From Brevundimonas sp. UBA4609 (lineage in GTDB: Bacteria; Pseudomonadota; Alphaproteobacteria; Caulobacterales; Caulobacteraceae), in assembly GCA_002386585.1 (NCBI GenBank), contig DGIZ01000092.1, positions 516 through 32,063 on the forward strand: a stretch of 31,548 nucleotides of DNA. The letters are read 5' to 3'. The translations under genes and the position numbers were made by a program. The notes beneath the pieces were generated by a model. That model did not search any database, had not been told where the DNA came from, and saw only the letters and a list, made by a program, of their open reading frames with translations. Shown piece by piece: positions 17,343 through 25,272 of the stretch (positions are counted from its first letter, which is position 1; the number at the start of each line of letters is the position of its first letter).

Positions 17343-18692
17343 GTGACGGACATTCTGATGCCGGCGCTGTCCCCCACGATGGAAGAGGGCACGCTGACCA
17401 AGTGGCACATCAAGGCTGGCGACGTCGTGTCGGCCGGTCAGGTGATCGCCGAGATCGAGACCGACAAGGCGACGATGGAAGTCGAAGCCGTCGATGAAGG
17501 CGAGGTGCTGGAAATTCTGGTGCCGGAAGGCGCTGAGAACGTGAAGGTCAACACGCCGATCGCCCGTCTGGCTGGCGAAGACGGCGCCGCAGCGCCGGCC
17601 CCCAAGGTTGAAGAGGCCCCGAAAGCCGAAGCGAAGACCGAAGGCGCGCCTGCCGATGCTCCGGTGAAGCCCAAGGTCGAACTGCGTGATCCGGAGATTC
17701 CGGCCGACGCCAAACTCGTCAAGACTACGATCCGTGACGCCCTGCGCGACGCCATGGCCGAGGAAATGCGCCGCGACGAGGCCGTCTTCCTGATGGGCGA
17801 GGAAGTCGCCCAGTATCAGGGGGCCTACAAGGTCAGCCGCGACCTGCTGCAGGAATTCGGCGACCGTCGCGTGGTCGACACCCCGATCACCGAGCACGGC
17901 TTCGCCGGCCTGGGCGTCGGCGCCGCCATGGCGGGCCTGAAGCCCATCGTCGAGTTCATGACGTGGAACTTCGGCATGCAGGCGATCGACCACGTGATCA
18001 ACTCGGCGGCCAAGACCCTGTACATGTCGGGCGGCCAGATTCGTTGTCCGATCGTGTTCCGTGGTCCGAATGGCGCTGCCGCTCGCGTGGCGGCCCAGCA
18101 CAGCCAGGACTATTCGGCCTGGTATGCTCAGGTGCCGGGCCTGAAGGTCATCGCCCCCTATGACGCCGCTGATGCGAAGGGCCTGCTGAAGGCCGCCATC
18201 CGCGACCCGAACCCGGTCGTCTTCCTCGAGCACGAGATGATGTACGGCCTCGAGTTCGACGTGCCGGACGTCGAGGACTACGTCGTGCCGATCGGCAAGG
18301 CCAAGGTTCGTCGCGAAGGCACGGACGTCACCATCACGGCGCACAGCCGCATGGTCGGTTTCGCCCTTCAGGCCGCTGAAAAGCTGGCCGAAGAAGGGGT
18401 CTCGGTCGAGGTCGTCGACCTGCGCACCCTGCGTCCGCTGGATCACGAAACCATCGTCGAAAGCGTCAAGAAGACCAACCGTCTGGTCTCGGCCGAAGAG
18501 GGCTGGGGTCCGATGGGCGTCGGCGCTGAAGTGGTGGCGCGCGTGATCGAACACGCCTTCGACTATCTGGACGCTCCGCCGCTGCGCGTGCACCAGGAAG
18601 ACGTGCCGTTGCCCTACGCCGCTAATCTGGAAGCCCTGTCCCTGCCGGGCGTCGACAAGATCGTCGCCGCCGTGAAGAAGGTGATGGCATGA
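17343..18692 (+). CDS. pdhB: Pyruvate dehydrogenase E1 beta subunit with N-terminal lipoyl domain
   Basis: The beta subunit of E1. The 449-aa product is a fusion of a lipoyl domain (residues 1-80, modified lysine Lys42 in ETDKATMEV), an Ala/Pro/Lys-rich linker (about 80-120), and a transketolase-like E1-beta domain (about 125-449). This N-terminal lipoyl domain is characteristic of alphaproteobacterial PdhB and absent from most bacteria. The E1-beta part shows [59 protein letters not shown] and DLRTLRPLD. The start is GTG at 17343 with GGAGG at 17330-17334. Its stop overlaps the pdhC start (ATGA). Confidence 0.97.
   Translation: MTDILMPALSPTMEEGTLTKWHIKAGDVVSAGQVIAEIETDKATMEVEAVDEGEVLEILVPEGAENVKVNTPIARLAGEDGAAAPAPKVEEAPKAEAKTEGAPADAPVKPKVELRDPEIPADAKLVKTTIRDALRDAMAEEMRRDEAVFLMGEEVAQYQGAYKVSRDLLQEFGDRRVVDTPITEHGFAGLGVGAAMAGLKPIVEFMTWNFGMQAIDHVINSAAKTLYMSGGQIRCPIVFRGPNGAAARVAAQHSQDYSAWYAQVPGLKVIAPYDAADAKGLLKAAIRDPNPVVFLEHEMMYGLEFDVPDVEDYVVPIGKAKVRREGTDVTITAHSRMVGFALQAAEKLAEEGVSVEVVDLRTLRPLDHETIVESVKKTNRLVSAEEGWGPMGVGAEVVARVIEHAFDYLDAPPLRVHQEDVPLPYAANLEALSLPGVDKIVAAVKKVMA
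17442..17485 (+). repeat. Lipoyl-domain repeat, copy 1 (identical 44-nt run in pdhB)
   Basis: This 44-base run is identical to 18788-18831 in pdhC. It covers the segment around the lipoylated lysine codon. The two lipoyl domains as wholes match at about 70 of 80 residues by eye. Gene conversion or a recent domain duplication is the likely cause. Confidence 0.85.
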
Positions 18693-19954
18693 CCGATATC
18701 CTGATGCCCGCCCTGTCTCCGACGATGGAGGAGGGCGTGCTGGCCAAGTGGCACGTCAAGGTCGGCGACACCGTTTCGGCCGGCGACGTGATCGCCGAGA
18801 TCGAGACCGACAAGGCGACGATGGAAGTCGAGGCCGTGGACGAAGGCGAAGTGCTGGAAATCCTGGTGCCGGAAGGCTCCGAGGGCGTGAAGGTCAACAC
18901 GCCGATCGCCCGCCTGTCCGGCGACGACGTGGCGCCCGCGCCCAAGAAGGCTGACACTCCGACCGAGACGCCGAAGGCTGAAGCGCCCAAGGCGGAGACT
19001 CCCAAGGCTGAAGCCGCGCCCGCTCCGGCCGCACCGAAGTCTGACGACGGCGGCCGCATCTTCGCCTCGCCGCTGGCGCGCCGTCTGGCCGCCCAGGCAG
19101 GTCTGGACCTGAAGGCCGTCAAGGGCACCGGCCCGCACGGCCGCATCGTAAAGCGCGACGTGGAGGCCGCCGGCAAGGGCGGCGCTCAACCGGCCGCCGC
19201 GACGGCTGCGACCGCAGCCGAGCCGCGCAAGGCCCTGTCGCTGGCTCAGATGGGCATTCCGGACGGCAGCTATGACCTGATCCCGCTGGATGGCATGAAG
19301 AAGGCCGTCGCCCGCCGCATGGTCGAGAGCGTGCAGAACGTGCCGCACTTCCCGCTGTTCATCGACGTCGAGATCGACCAGCTGATGGCCGTCCGCGCCA
19401 AGGTGAACAAGATGCTGGAGCCGCAGGGCGTCAAGGTCTCGGTGAACGACTTCGTCATCAAGGCCGCCGCCCTGGCCCTGAAGATGGTGCCGGAGGCGAA
19501 CGCCTCCTACACCCCCGAAGGCATCGCCATGCACCACAACGCCGACGTCTCCATGGCTGTGGCGATCGACGGCGGCCTGATCACCCCGATCATCCGCAAG
19601 GCCGAGACCAAGGGCCTGGCCCAGATCGCAACTGAGTCCAAGGACTTGGCCAAGCGGGCCCGTGAGCGCAAGCTGAAGCCTGAAGAGTTCCAGGGCGGCA
19701 CCTTCTCGGTGTCCAACCTGGGCATGTTCGGCATCAAGCAGTTCACCTCGATCATCAATGAGCCGCAGGGCTGCATCATGAGCGTGGGCGCCGGCGAACA
19801 ACGCCCGGTCGTCAAGGACGGCCAGATCGTGCCGGCCACCGTCATGACCGTGACCCTGACGTGCGATCACCGCGTGGTCGACGGCGCGACGGGCGCCCGC
19901 TTCCTGCAGGCGTTCAAGCCGCTGATCGAAGATCCCGTGGCGATGCTGGCTTAA
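18689..19954 (+). CDS. pdhC: Dihydrolipoamide acetyltransferase (PDH E2)
   Basis: The core E2 enzyme that transfers acetyl groups from lipoyl lysine to CoA. The 421-aa product has one lipoyl domain (residues 1-80, Lys42), an Ala/Pro/Lys-rich linker with repeated PKAE units (about 85-118), a peripheral subunit-binding domain (about 125-165; [28 protein letters not shown]), a second flexible linker, and the catalytic acetyltransferase domain (about 195-421). The catalytic motif DHRVVDG carries His394 and Asp398. It overlaps pdhB by four bases, so E1 and E2 synthesis are coupled. A strong GGGGAGGG site after its stop serves the glutathione peroxidase gene. Confidence 0.97.
   Translation: MTDILMPALSPTMEEGVLAKWHVKVGDTVSAGDVIAEIETDKATMEVEAVDEGEVLEILVPEGSEGVKVNTPIARLSGDDVAPAPKKADTPTETPKAEAPKAETPKAEAAPAPAAPKSDDGGRIFASPLARRLAAQAGLDLKAVKGTGPHGRIVKRDVEAAGKGGAQPAAATAATAAEPRKALSLAQMGIPDGSYDLIPLDGMKKAVARRMVESVQNVPHFPLFIDVEIDQLMAVRAKVNKMLEPQGVKVSVNDFVIKAAALALKMVPEANASYTPEGIAMHHNADVSMAVAIDGGLITPIIRKAETKGLAQIATESKDLAKRARERKLKPEEFQGGTFSVSNLGMFGIKQFTSIINEPQGCIMSVGAGEQRPVVKDGQIVPATVMTVTLTCDHRVVDGATGARFLQAFKPLIEDPVAMLA
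18788..18831 (+). repeat. Lipoyl-domain repeat, copy 2 (in pdhC)
   Basis: Exact 44-base partner of 17442-17485 in pdhB, in the same orientation and 1346 bases apart. Recombination between the copies would delete most of pdhB and fuse the two lipoyl domains in frame. Confidence 0.85.
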
Positions 19955-19969
19955 GGGGAGGGTGAAGTC

Positions 19970-20449
19970 ATGACCTCGGTCTATGACTTCTCCGCCCGGG
20001 CCATTGATGGCGCGGACGTGTCGCTGGACCGCTTTCGCGGTCAGGCGTTGCTGATCGTCAATACGGCGTCAAAGTGCGGCTTCACCGGCCAGTATGCCGG
20101 GTTGGAGAAGCTGCACCGCGATTTCGTCGACGCGCCGTTCGAGGTCCTGGGCTTTCCCTGCAACCAGTTCGGCCAGCAGGAGCCGGGCAGGGCGGCGGAA
20201 ATCGCCGCCTTCTGCGCCAGCAGCTTCGACGTGACCTTTCCCCTGTTCGACAAGGTCGAGGTCAACGGACCGAACCGCCACCCTCTCTACGCCTGGCTCA
20301 CCCGACAGAAGCGCGGCTTCCTGGGCTCCCAGGCCATCAAGTGGAACTTCACCAAGTTCCTGACCGACCGCGAAGGCCGCGTCGTCGCGCGCTATTCGCC
20401 CCAGACTGAACCCGAGGCCATCAAGGCCGACATCGAGAAGTTGATCTGA
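19970..20449 (+). CDS. Glutathione peroxidase family protein (Cys type)
   Basis: A peroxide-reducing enzyme of the GPX fold, cytoplasmic. The 159-aa product carries the four family signatures: NTASKCGFTGQY with peroxidatic Cys36 (Cys instead of selenocysteine), LGFPCNQFGQQEPG with Gln70, and WNFTKFL with Trp125 and Asn126. Cys82 in AFCASSFDV is at the position of the resolving Cys of yeast Gpx3 (Cys36/Cys82), so a thioredoxin-dependent, 2-Cys mechanism is likely rather than glutathione. GGGGAGGG (19955-19962) precedes the ATG by seven bases. It lies inside the PDH operon between pdhC and lpd. Confidence 0.93.
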   Translation: MTSVYDFSARAIDGADVSLDRFRGQALLIVNTASKCGFTGQYAGLEKLHRDFVDAPFEVLGFPCNQFGQQEPGRAAEIAAFCASSFDVTFPLFDKVEVNGPNRHPLYAWLTRQKRGFLGSQAIKWNFTKFLTDREGRVVARYSPQTEPEAIKADIEKLI

Positions 20450-20451
20450 TC

Positions 20452-21858
20452 ATGGCTGCTGAATTCGATCTCGTCGTCATCGGCTCGGGCCCCGGCGGTT
20501 ACGTCGCGGCCATCCGCGCCAGCCAACTGGGCCAGAAGGTCGCCATCATCGAGCGCGAGAACCTGGGCGGCATCTGTCTGAACTGGGGCTGTATCCCGAC
20601 CAAGGCCCTGCTCAAGTCCGGCGAAAAGTTCGAGAGCCTGAGCCACCTCAAGGACTACGGCCTGTCAGCAGCGGGCGCCTCGTTTGATTTCGACGCCATC
20701 ATCCAGCGCTCGCGCGGCGTGGCTAAACAGCTGAATCAGGGCGTCGGCTACCTGATGAAGAAGAACAAGATCGAGGTCATCGAGGGCACGGCCAAGCTGG
20801 AGAAGGGCGCCGCTGCGCCGAAAGTCGTCGTGGCCCTGAAGGCCGGCGGCACACGCGCCATTGAGGCCAAGTCGGTGATGCTGGCCGTCGGCGCCCGCGC
20901 CCGCGCCCTGCCGCAGATCGGGCTTGAGGCCGACGGCGACAAGATCTGGGCCTACCGCGACGCCCTGGCGCCGAAGAAACTGCCCAAGACCTTCGTGGTC
21001 ATCGGCTCGGGCGCCATCGGCATCGAGTTCGCCAGCTTCTACCGCGCCCTGGGCGCCGAGGTGACGGTCGTCGAAGCCGTCGACCGTATCATGCCGGTCG
21101 AGGACGAAGAGGTCTCCAAGGCCGCCCAGAAGGGCTTCGAAAAGCGCGGCATCAAGTTCAAGCTCGGCGCCAAGGTGACGAAGGTCTCCAAGGATTCCAA
21201 GGGCGTGAAGGTCGATCTTGAAGTCAATGGCAAGGTTGAAAGCCTGGAGGCCGAGGTCTGTATCTCGGCCGTCGGCATCACCGCCAACACCGACGGCATC
21301 GGTCTGGAGGCGCTGGGCGTCGAACTGGACCGCGGCCACATCAAGACCGACAGCCACTGCCAGACCAATGTGAAGGGCCTGTACGCCATCGGCGACTGCG
21401 CCGGCGCGCCCTGGCTGGCGCACAAGGCCTCGCACGAAGGCATCCACGCCGCCGAGCACATCGCCGGCTACAAGACACCGAACGTCCATTCGCCCATCGC
21501 CGGCTGCACCTACGCCCAGCCGCAGGTCGCCTCGGTCGGGGTGACGGAACAGGGGGCCAAGGCCGAGAAGCGCGAGGTCAAGATCGGCCGCTTCCCGTTC
21601 AAGGTGAACGGCAAGGCCATCGCGGCGGGCGAGACCGAAGGCTTCGTCAAGGTCATCTTCGACGCCAAGACCGGCGCCCTGATCGGCGCCCACATGATCG
21701 GCGCCGACGTCACCGAGATGATCCAGGGCTACGTCACCGCCATCACCATGGAAGCGACCGAGGAAGACATCCACGGCATCGTCTATCCGCACCCGACCAT
21801 GTCCGAGGCCATGCACGAGGCCGCTCTGGACGCCTATGGCCGCGTGATCCACATCTAG
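20452..21858 (+). CDS. lpdA: Dihydrolipoyl dehydrogenase (E3)
   Basis: E3 reoxidises the dihydrolipoyl groups of 2-oxoacid dehydrogenase complexes with FAD and NAD+. The 468-aa product has the FAD-binding GSGPGGYVAA (residues 11-20), the redox disulfide Cys42-Cys47 in GGICLNWGCIPTK, the NAD-binding VIGSGAIGIEFASFYRALGAEVTVVE (split by no gap), the second FAD motif LYAIGDCAG, and the C-terminal HPTMSEAMHEAAL with the active-site His-Glu pair. It starts two bases after the peroxidase stop and is the last PDH gene. It may also serve 2-oxoglutarate dehydrogenase. Confidence 0.96.
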   Translation: MAAEFDLVVIGSGPGGYVAAIRASQLGQKVAIIERENLGGICLNWGCIPTKALLKSGEKFESLSHLKDYGLSAAGASFDFDAIIQRSRGVAKQLNQGVGYLMKKNKIEVIEGTAKLEKGAAAPKVVVALKAGGTRAIEAKSVMLAVGARARALPQIGLEADGDKIWAYRDALAPKKLPKTFVVIGSGAIGIEFASFYRALGAEVTVVEAVDRIMPVEDEEVSKAAQKGFEKRGIKFKLGAKVTKVSKDSKGVKVDLEVNGKVESLEAEVCISAVGITANTDGIGLEALGVELDRGHIKTDSHCQTNVKGLYAIGDCAGAPWLAHKASHEGIHAAEHIAGYKTPNVHSPIAGCTYAQPQVASVGVTEQGAKAEKREVKIGRFPFKVNGKAIAAGETEGFVKVIFDAKTGALIGAHMIGADVTEMIQGYVTAITMEATEEDIHGIVYPHPTMSEAMHEAALDAYGRVIHI

Positions 21859-21871
21859 GGCGGTTGTTAGA

Positions 21872-21920
21872 AAATCTGAACTGTGGCTAAGAGGATCGCT
21901 CCTCCCCACGGTTCGGATTT
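21872..21920 (+). promoter_or_regulatory. Long hairpin ending next to the cysK start codon
   Basis: AAATCTGAACTGTGG (21872-21886) and CCACGGTTCGGATTT (21906-21920) pair along all 15 positions in the RNA if two G-U wobbles are allowed; as DNA they match at 13 of 15. An inner 5-bp stem GAGGA/TCCTC (21891-21904, loop TCGC) lies in the apical region. The structure ends three bases before the cysK ATG and contains the only GGA upstream of it. No T run follows. It could terminate lpd transcription, or control cysK translation by hiding the start region. Confidence 0.55.
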
Positions 21921-21923
21921 CCT

Positions 21924-22925
21924 ATGATTGTCGCGCCTGACGTCCTCGGCCTGATCGGCAACACGCCCCTGGTGCGCCTCAAGCGCGCCTCTGAGGCGAC
22001 CGGCTGCGAAATCCTGGGCAAGGCCGAGTTCCTGAACGTCGGCGGCTCGATCAAGGATCGCGCCGCGCTCAGCATCATCCGCGCGGCGCGCGCTTCGGGC
22101 GCGCTGAAGCCCGGCGGAACGATCGTCGAAGGCACGGCGGGCAACACCGGCGTGGGCCTGGCCCTGGTCGGGGCGGCGCTGGGCCATCCGGTCGTCATCG
22201 TCATGCCGCGCACCCAGACGGAAGAAAAGAAGCGGGCCGTACGCCTGCACGGTGCCCGCCTTATCGAGGTCGATCCGGCGCCCTTCGCCAGTCCCAACCA
22301 CTTCGTCCACTTCTCGCGCCGTCTGGCCGAGGAACTGAACGACAGCGAGCCGAACGGCGCCTTCTACGCCGACCAGTTCGACAATCCGGCCAATCGTCAG
22401 GCCCACTATGAAGCCACTGGGCCGGAAATCTGGAAGCAGACGGACGGCCGCGTCGATGGTTTCATCTGCGCCGTCGGCTCGGGCGGCACTCTGGCGGGAA
22501 CCTCAGCCTACCTTCGTGAGCGCAATCCGGCCCTGCAAGTCGGACTGGCCGATGTGCCGGGCGCCGCCCTCTACAGCTGGTTCACCGAGGGCGTGCTGAA
22601 AGGCGAGGGCGGGTCAATCGCCGAAGGCATCGGCGTCAATCGCATCACAGGAAATCTGAACGGCCTCTCGGTCGATCATGCCTATCGCATCGAGGATGCG
22701 GAGTTCCTGCCGATCCTCTTCGGCCTGGTGCGCGAGGAAGGGCTGTCGCTCGGTCCCTCGAGCGGCGTCAACATCGCCGGCGCCATCCGCATGGCGCGGG
22801 ATATGGGGCCCGGCCATACCCTCGTGACGGTGCTTTGCGATGCGGGCCAACGCTACGCCAGCAAGATCTATGACCCGGCGTTCCTGAACGCTCGCGGCCT
22901 GCCGACGCCGAACTGGATGCGCTGA
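21924..22925 (+). CDS. cysK: Cysteine synthase A (O-acetylserine sulfhydrylase)
   Basis: A PLP enzyme that makes L-cysteine from O-acetylserine and sulfide. The 333-aa product shows GNTPLVRL at the N-terminus, the PLP lysine Lys44 in GGSIKDRAAL, the substrate loop EGTAGNTGVGLA (TAGNTG rather than the common TSGNTG), the phosphate-binding GSGGTLAGTSAYL and the C-terminal LGPSSGVNIAGAIRMA. It lacks the haem and CBS domains of cystathionine beta-synthase. Assignment to CysK rather than CysM is by overall resemblance. Its stop overlaps the start of the LysR gene (TGATG), so the two are probably co-expressed. A hairpin abuts its start. Confidence 0.88.
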   Translation: MIVAPDVLGLIGNTPLVRLKRASEATGCEILGKAEFLNVGGSIKDRAALSIIRAARASGALKPGGTIVEGTAGNTGVGLALVGAALGHPVVIVMPRTQTEEKKRAVRLHGARLIEVDPAPFASPNHFVHFSRRLAEELNDSEPNGAFYADQFDNPANRQAHYEATGPEIWKQTDGRVDGFICAVGSGGTLAGTSAYLRERNPALQVGLADVPGAALYSWFTEGVLKGEGGSIAEGIGVNRITGNLNGLSVDHAYRIEDAEFLPILFGLVREEGLSLGPSSGVNIAGAIRMARDMGPGHTLVTVLCDAGQRYASKIYDPAFLNARGLPTPNWMR

Positions 22926-23878
22926 TGACCCGCCGCAAGGATCCCGCCGTCGACAGCCGGCTTCCGCCGCTCAACGCCCTGAAGGCTTTCGAGGCTGCCG
23001 CCCGTCGGCTCAACATCACTCGCGCCGCCGAAGAGCTATCCGTCACGCCCGGCGCCATCAGCCAGCAGATCCGCATTCTGGAAGAGCACGCAGGAGCCCC
23101 GCTGTTCCATCGCGAAGGTCGTCAGATTGCGCTGACGGAGCTGGGCGCCGAACTCTACCCACTGTTGCGCGACGGGTTCGACTATCTGAAACGGGCAGGG
23201 GACCTGCTCTATCGGCCCGACCGCCGCCACGCCCTGGCGGTCAGCGTGCCGCCGTCCTTCGCCTCCAAATGGCTGGCGCCGCGCATCGCCCGTTTCGCGG
23301 CGGCGCATCCTGAAATCGAGGTCTGGATGTCGGCCGACATGCGGCTGGCTGACGTCAGCGGCGGCCGGGTCGACGTTGCGGTCCGTTACGGGCGGGGCGA
23401 CTATCCCGGCGTGCGCTCGGAAAGGTTGCTGAACGCCGATGTGACGCCGGTCTGCGCGCCCTCGTTAACCATGGGCGACAACGCCTTGCGTCGGCCGTCG
23501 GACCTGGCGCGCCACGTCCTGATCCATCTGCGGCCCAGCGAATTGGAAGAACCGCGCCCGGACTGGGCGGCCTGGCTCAAGGCCCGGGGACTGACGGACA
23601 TCGACGCCCAGGCCGGGCCGCGTTACGATCAGACGGCCTTGGCCATTGAAGCGGCGGCTCATGGTCAGGGCGTGGCCCTGGCGCCGTACGCCTTTGTCGC
23701 TGAAGACCTTGCGTCCGGCCGGCTGGTGGCGCCTTTCGCTGACGGCGCTCTGACTACGGAACTGGCTTACCACGTGCTGACCAAGCGCAGCGGCGCGTCG
23801 GCGCCGGCAAGGGCGTTCGCCGCCTGGCTCAAGCATGAGGCCCAAAGCGCAGCAGCGGCCAGCATCGACGACCTGTGA
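22925..23878 (+). CDS. LysR-family transcriptional regulator (GcvA-like)
   Basis: A 317-aa DNA-binding regulator. The N-terminal winged HTH (about residues 11-75) reads PPLNALKAFEAAARRLNITRAAEELSV and TPGAISQQIRILEEHAG, which places it near the GcvA branch of LysR. The rest is a periplasmic-binding-protein-like effector domain (about 95-300), including VSVPPSFASKWLAPRIARF and YDQTALAIEAAAHGQGVAL. Start and upstream cysK stop overlap by one base. Because LysR proteins usually control neighbouring genes, it may regulate cysK, but LysR regulators are generally divergent from targets, so this is not certain. It is the last clearly chromosomal gene before the mobile region. Confidence 0.92.
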   Translation: MTRRKDPAVDSRLPPLNALKAFEAAARRLNITRAAEELSVTPGAISQQIRILEEHAGAPLFHREGRQIALTELGAELYPLLRDGFDYLKRAGDLLYRPDRRHALAVSVPPSFASKWLAPRIARFAAAHPEIEVWMSADMRLADVSGGRVDVAVRYGRGDYPGVRSERLLNADVTPVCAPSLTMGDNALRRPSDLARHVLIHLRPSELEEPRPDWAAWLKARGLTDIDAQAGPRYDQTALAIEAAAHGQGVALAPYAFVAEDLASGRLVAPFADGALTTELAYHVLTKRSGASAPARAFAAWLKHEAQSAAAASIDDL

Positions 23879-23891
23879 AGGCAGATGCAGT

Positions 23892-23915
23892 GTTATCGTC
23901 TAAGTTATCGTCTAA
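23892..23915 (+). repeat. Tandem 12-bp direct repeat at the left edge of the mobile region
   Basis: GTTATCGTCTAA occurs twice in tandem (23892-23903 and 23904-23915), 13 bases after the LysR stop. A partial third copy, CGTCTAAT, lies near 24052-24059. The second copy runs into a perfect 12-bp AT palindrome, TAATATATATTA (23913-23924). Repeats of this kind are typical of recombinase binding sites at element ends. No copy was found near 30895-31180. Confidence 0.6.
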
Positions 23916-23965
23916 TATATATTATGCGAAGGCCGACCAAGTTCATTTCCGTTGCAACATGAGCT

Positions 23966-24014
23966 CAAGCCCAAGCTGCGCAGCCATTCAAAACAGCGCA
24001 GCAGCTTGGGCTTG
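23966..24014. repeat. Inverted repeat/hairpin upstream of the first recombinase
   Basis: CAAGCCCAAGCTG (23966-23978) and CAGCTTGGGCTTG (24002-24014) form a perfect 13-bp inverted repeat with a 23-base loop. Inside it, CGCAG and CTGCG-type bases allow a short extension with a 3-base bulge, and outside it GAGC and GCTC continue the symmetry. No T run follows on either strand, so it is not a typical terminator. It may be a recombination or regulatory site of the element, or a 3' structure of the LysR transcript. Confidence 0.55.
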
Positions 24015-24093
24015 GGCGGGCTCCATTCGACACGTATGCCCTTGATCATTCCCGTCTAATCCTGCTGAAGCTACGACAGCTACGGTTGGTTGT

Positions 24094-25272
24094 GTGTTTT
24101 GGCGTATGAGTTTGATCCCAGCATCCTTGCGCGGTCCAGTATGCACCGATGCGCTCGGGCTACCTCGGTATGCCGCAACGATATGGCTTGATTTTCTCAA
24201 CGCACACCAGGCCATCGCGACGCGCGAAAAACATGCCTTTGCTATATCCCAACTCTATCATGATGCTGAACGCCTGAATCCGCCAGTCGACCTCGATCGA
24301 GCGCTTGTTGCTGCGGATCTCAACGCTATCCAACGCGTACTGTCCTCAGCCTTGTTAGGTCATCAGTCTCAAACGGCGCCGGAGAAGCGTTGGGCGCTCC
24401 AAAGGCGCTTCGTGTTCGGTGTCCTAAGTATGATTAACGGGGCCGATCCTCGAGATCTATCGAAGGACCTGCAGCGTCTTCAGCGCTCCTATTCGCAGCT
24501 ACGCGCCCAGCCAAAAGCAGCTACTGCGTCGATCCAAGTAAAGTCCTTGCCTGCCATTGTCCTAGAAGATGTGTTTGACATCGTGAACCCCGACAGCGAG
24601 AGAAATCCGTTTCGCACTGAGACAAATCGGTGGCGGAATTATGCCATGGCTCTAATGCTATTCCAGCTTGGCTTGCGTCGCAGTGAATTGCTTCTTCTTA
24701 CACCCGATAGCCTTCAGAATGAGTTCGATTTTCGCACGGGAGAACAGGTATTTTGGGTCAGTATTCGCCCGCCAGAGCACGAAGATCGACGATCCAGTTC
24801 ACCGCAACTGAAGAACCATTGGGCAAGCCGCGACCTGCCGCTGTCGAGAGCACTTACAGCAGCGATTGACAACTATATCGTTCATTATCGCGGTGACCCG
24901 GCGCATGGGTACCTATTCTCTTCGCAGGAAGGGGCTCCGATATCCAAGCAGTCTCTCAATGAGATATTCCTGAAGATAAAACGGAGTCTTTCTGCTCAGG
25001 CGCGCAATGCCTTGGCCGCGCGAGCTAATGACCAACTCTCGCCCCACTCGCTTCGACACACAGCAGCTGTAGTCAGGTATCAACGATTTTCGGAGGGCGG
25101 GATGGAGTTTGAGGAAATAGGGCGCAGGATTCGTCCCTTTATGGGGTGGGCTCCAGGTTCAGAAATGCCATTTCACTATGCTCGCGCATTCTTCGAGCCG
25201 CGCTACGCGAAGATGTGGAACGAAAGTTTCGATGACACTCTGGCAGCGTTGCGAAGCGGAGTGTGGAGCTAG
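24094..25272 (+). CDS. Tyrosine recombinase 1 of the trio (TnpA-like)
   Basis: A site-specific recombinase that would cut and join DNA at the element ends through a 3'-phosphotyrosine intermediate. In the 392-aa product an N-terminal SAM-like core-binding domain (about 25-145) precedes the catalytic domain. Catalytic residues visible are Arg195 (GLRRSELL), His318 and Arg321 (HSLRHT), Trp352 in MGW (Trp replaces the second His, a known variant) and nucleophile Tyr362 (FHYAR). The start is GTG 24094; an in-frame ATG at 24106 is the alternative, and neither has a clear ribosome binding site. It overlaps the second recombinase by ten bases. Confidence 0.88.
   Translation: MFWRMSLIPASLRGPVCTDALGLPRYAATIWLDFLNAHQAIATREKHAFAISQLYHDAERLNPPVDLDRALVAADLNAIQRVLSSALLGHQSQTAPEKRWALQRRFVFGVLSMINGADPRDLSKDLQRLQRSYSQLRAQPKAATASIQVKSLPAIVLEDVFDIVNPDSERNPFRTETNRWRNYAMALMLFQLGLRRSELLLLTPDSLQNEFDFRTGEQVFWVSIRPPEHEDRRSSSPQLKNHWASRDLPLSRALTAAIDNYIVHYRGDPAHGYLFSSQEGAPISKQSLNEIFLKIKRSLSAQARNALAARANDQLSPHSLRHTAAVVRYQRFSEGGMEFEEIGRRIRPFMGWAPGSEMPFHYARAFFEPRYAKMWNESFDDTLAALRSGVWS

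Noticed and set aside
16248..18593. 781-codon minus-strand open frame opposite pdhA and pdhB
   Set aside because: It is an antisense shadow. The plus strand encodes two complete PDH subunits, and high GC with strong third-position bias removes stop codons from the opposite frame. The translation is His/Asp/Leu/Val-rich with no recognisable domain.
18614..19870. 418-codon minus-strand frame opposite pdhC
   Set aside because: Same shadow effect; pdhC on the plus strand is complete with all motifs.
20665..21909. 414-codon minus-strand frame opposite lpd
   Set aside because: Shadow of lpd; no family resemblance and biased composition.
23951..24035. Integron attC-like site near the hairpin
   Set aside because: A GTTGCAAC lies on the left, but the matching GTTRRRY core is missing on the right, and the recombinases lack the integron-integrase-specific insert. 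It is not an attC.
23879..24093. tRNA gene as integration site
   Set aside because: No cloverleaf or tRNA 3' end could be found next to the recombinases; the element appears to sit in an intergenic spacer.
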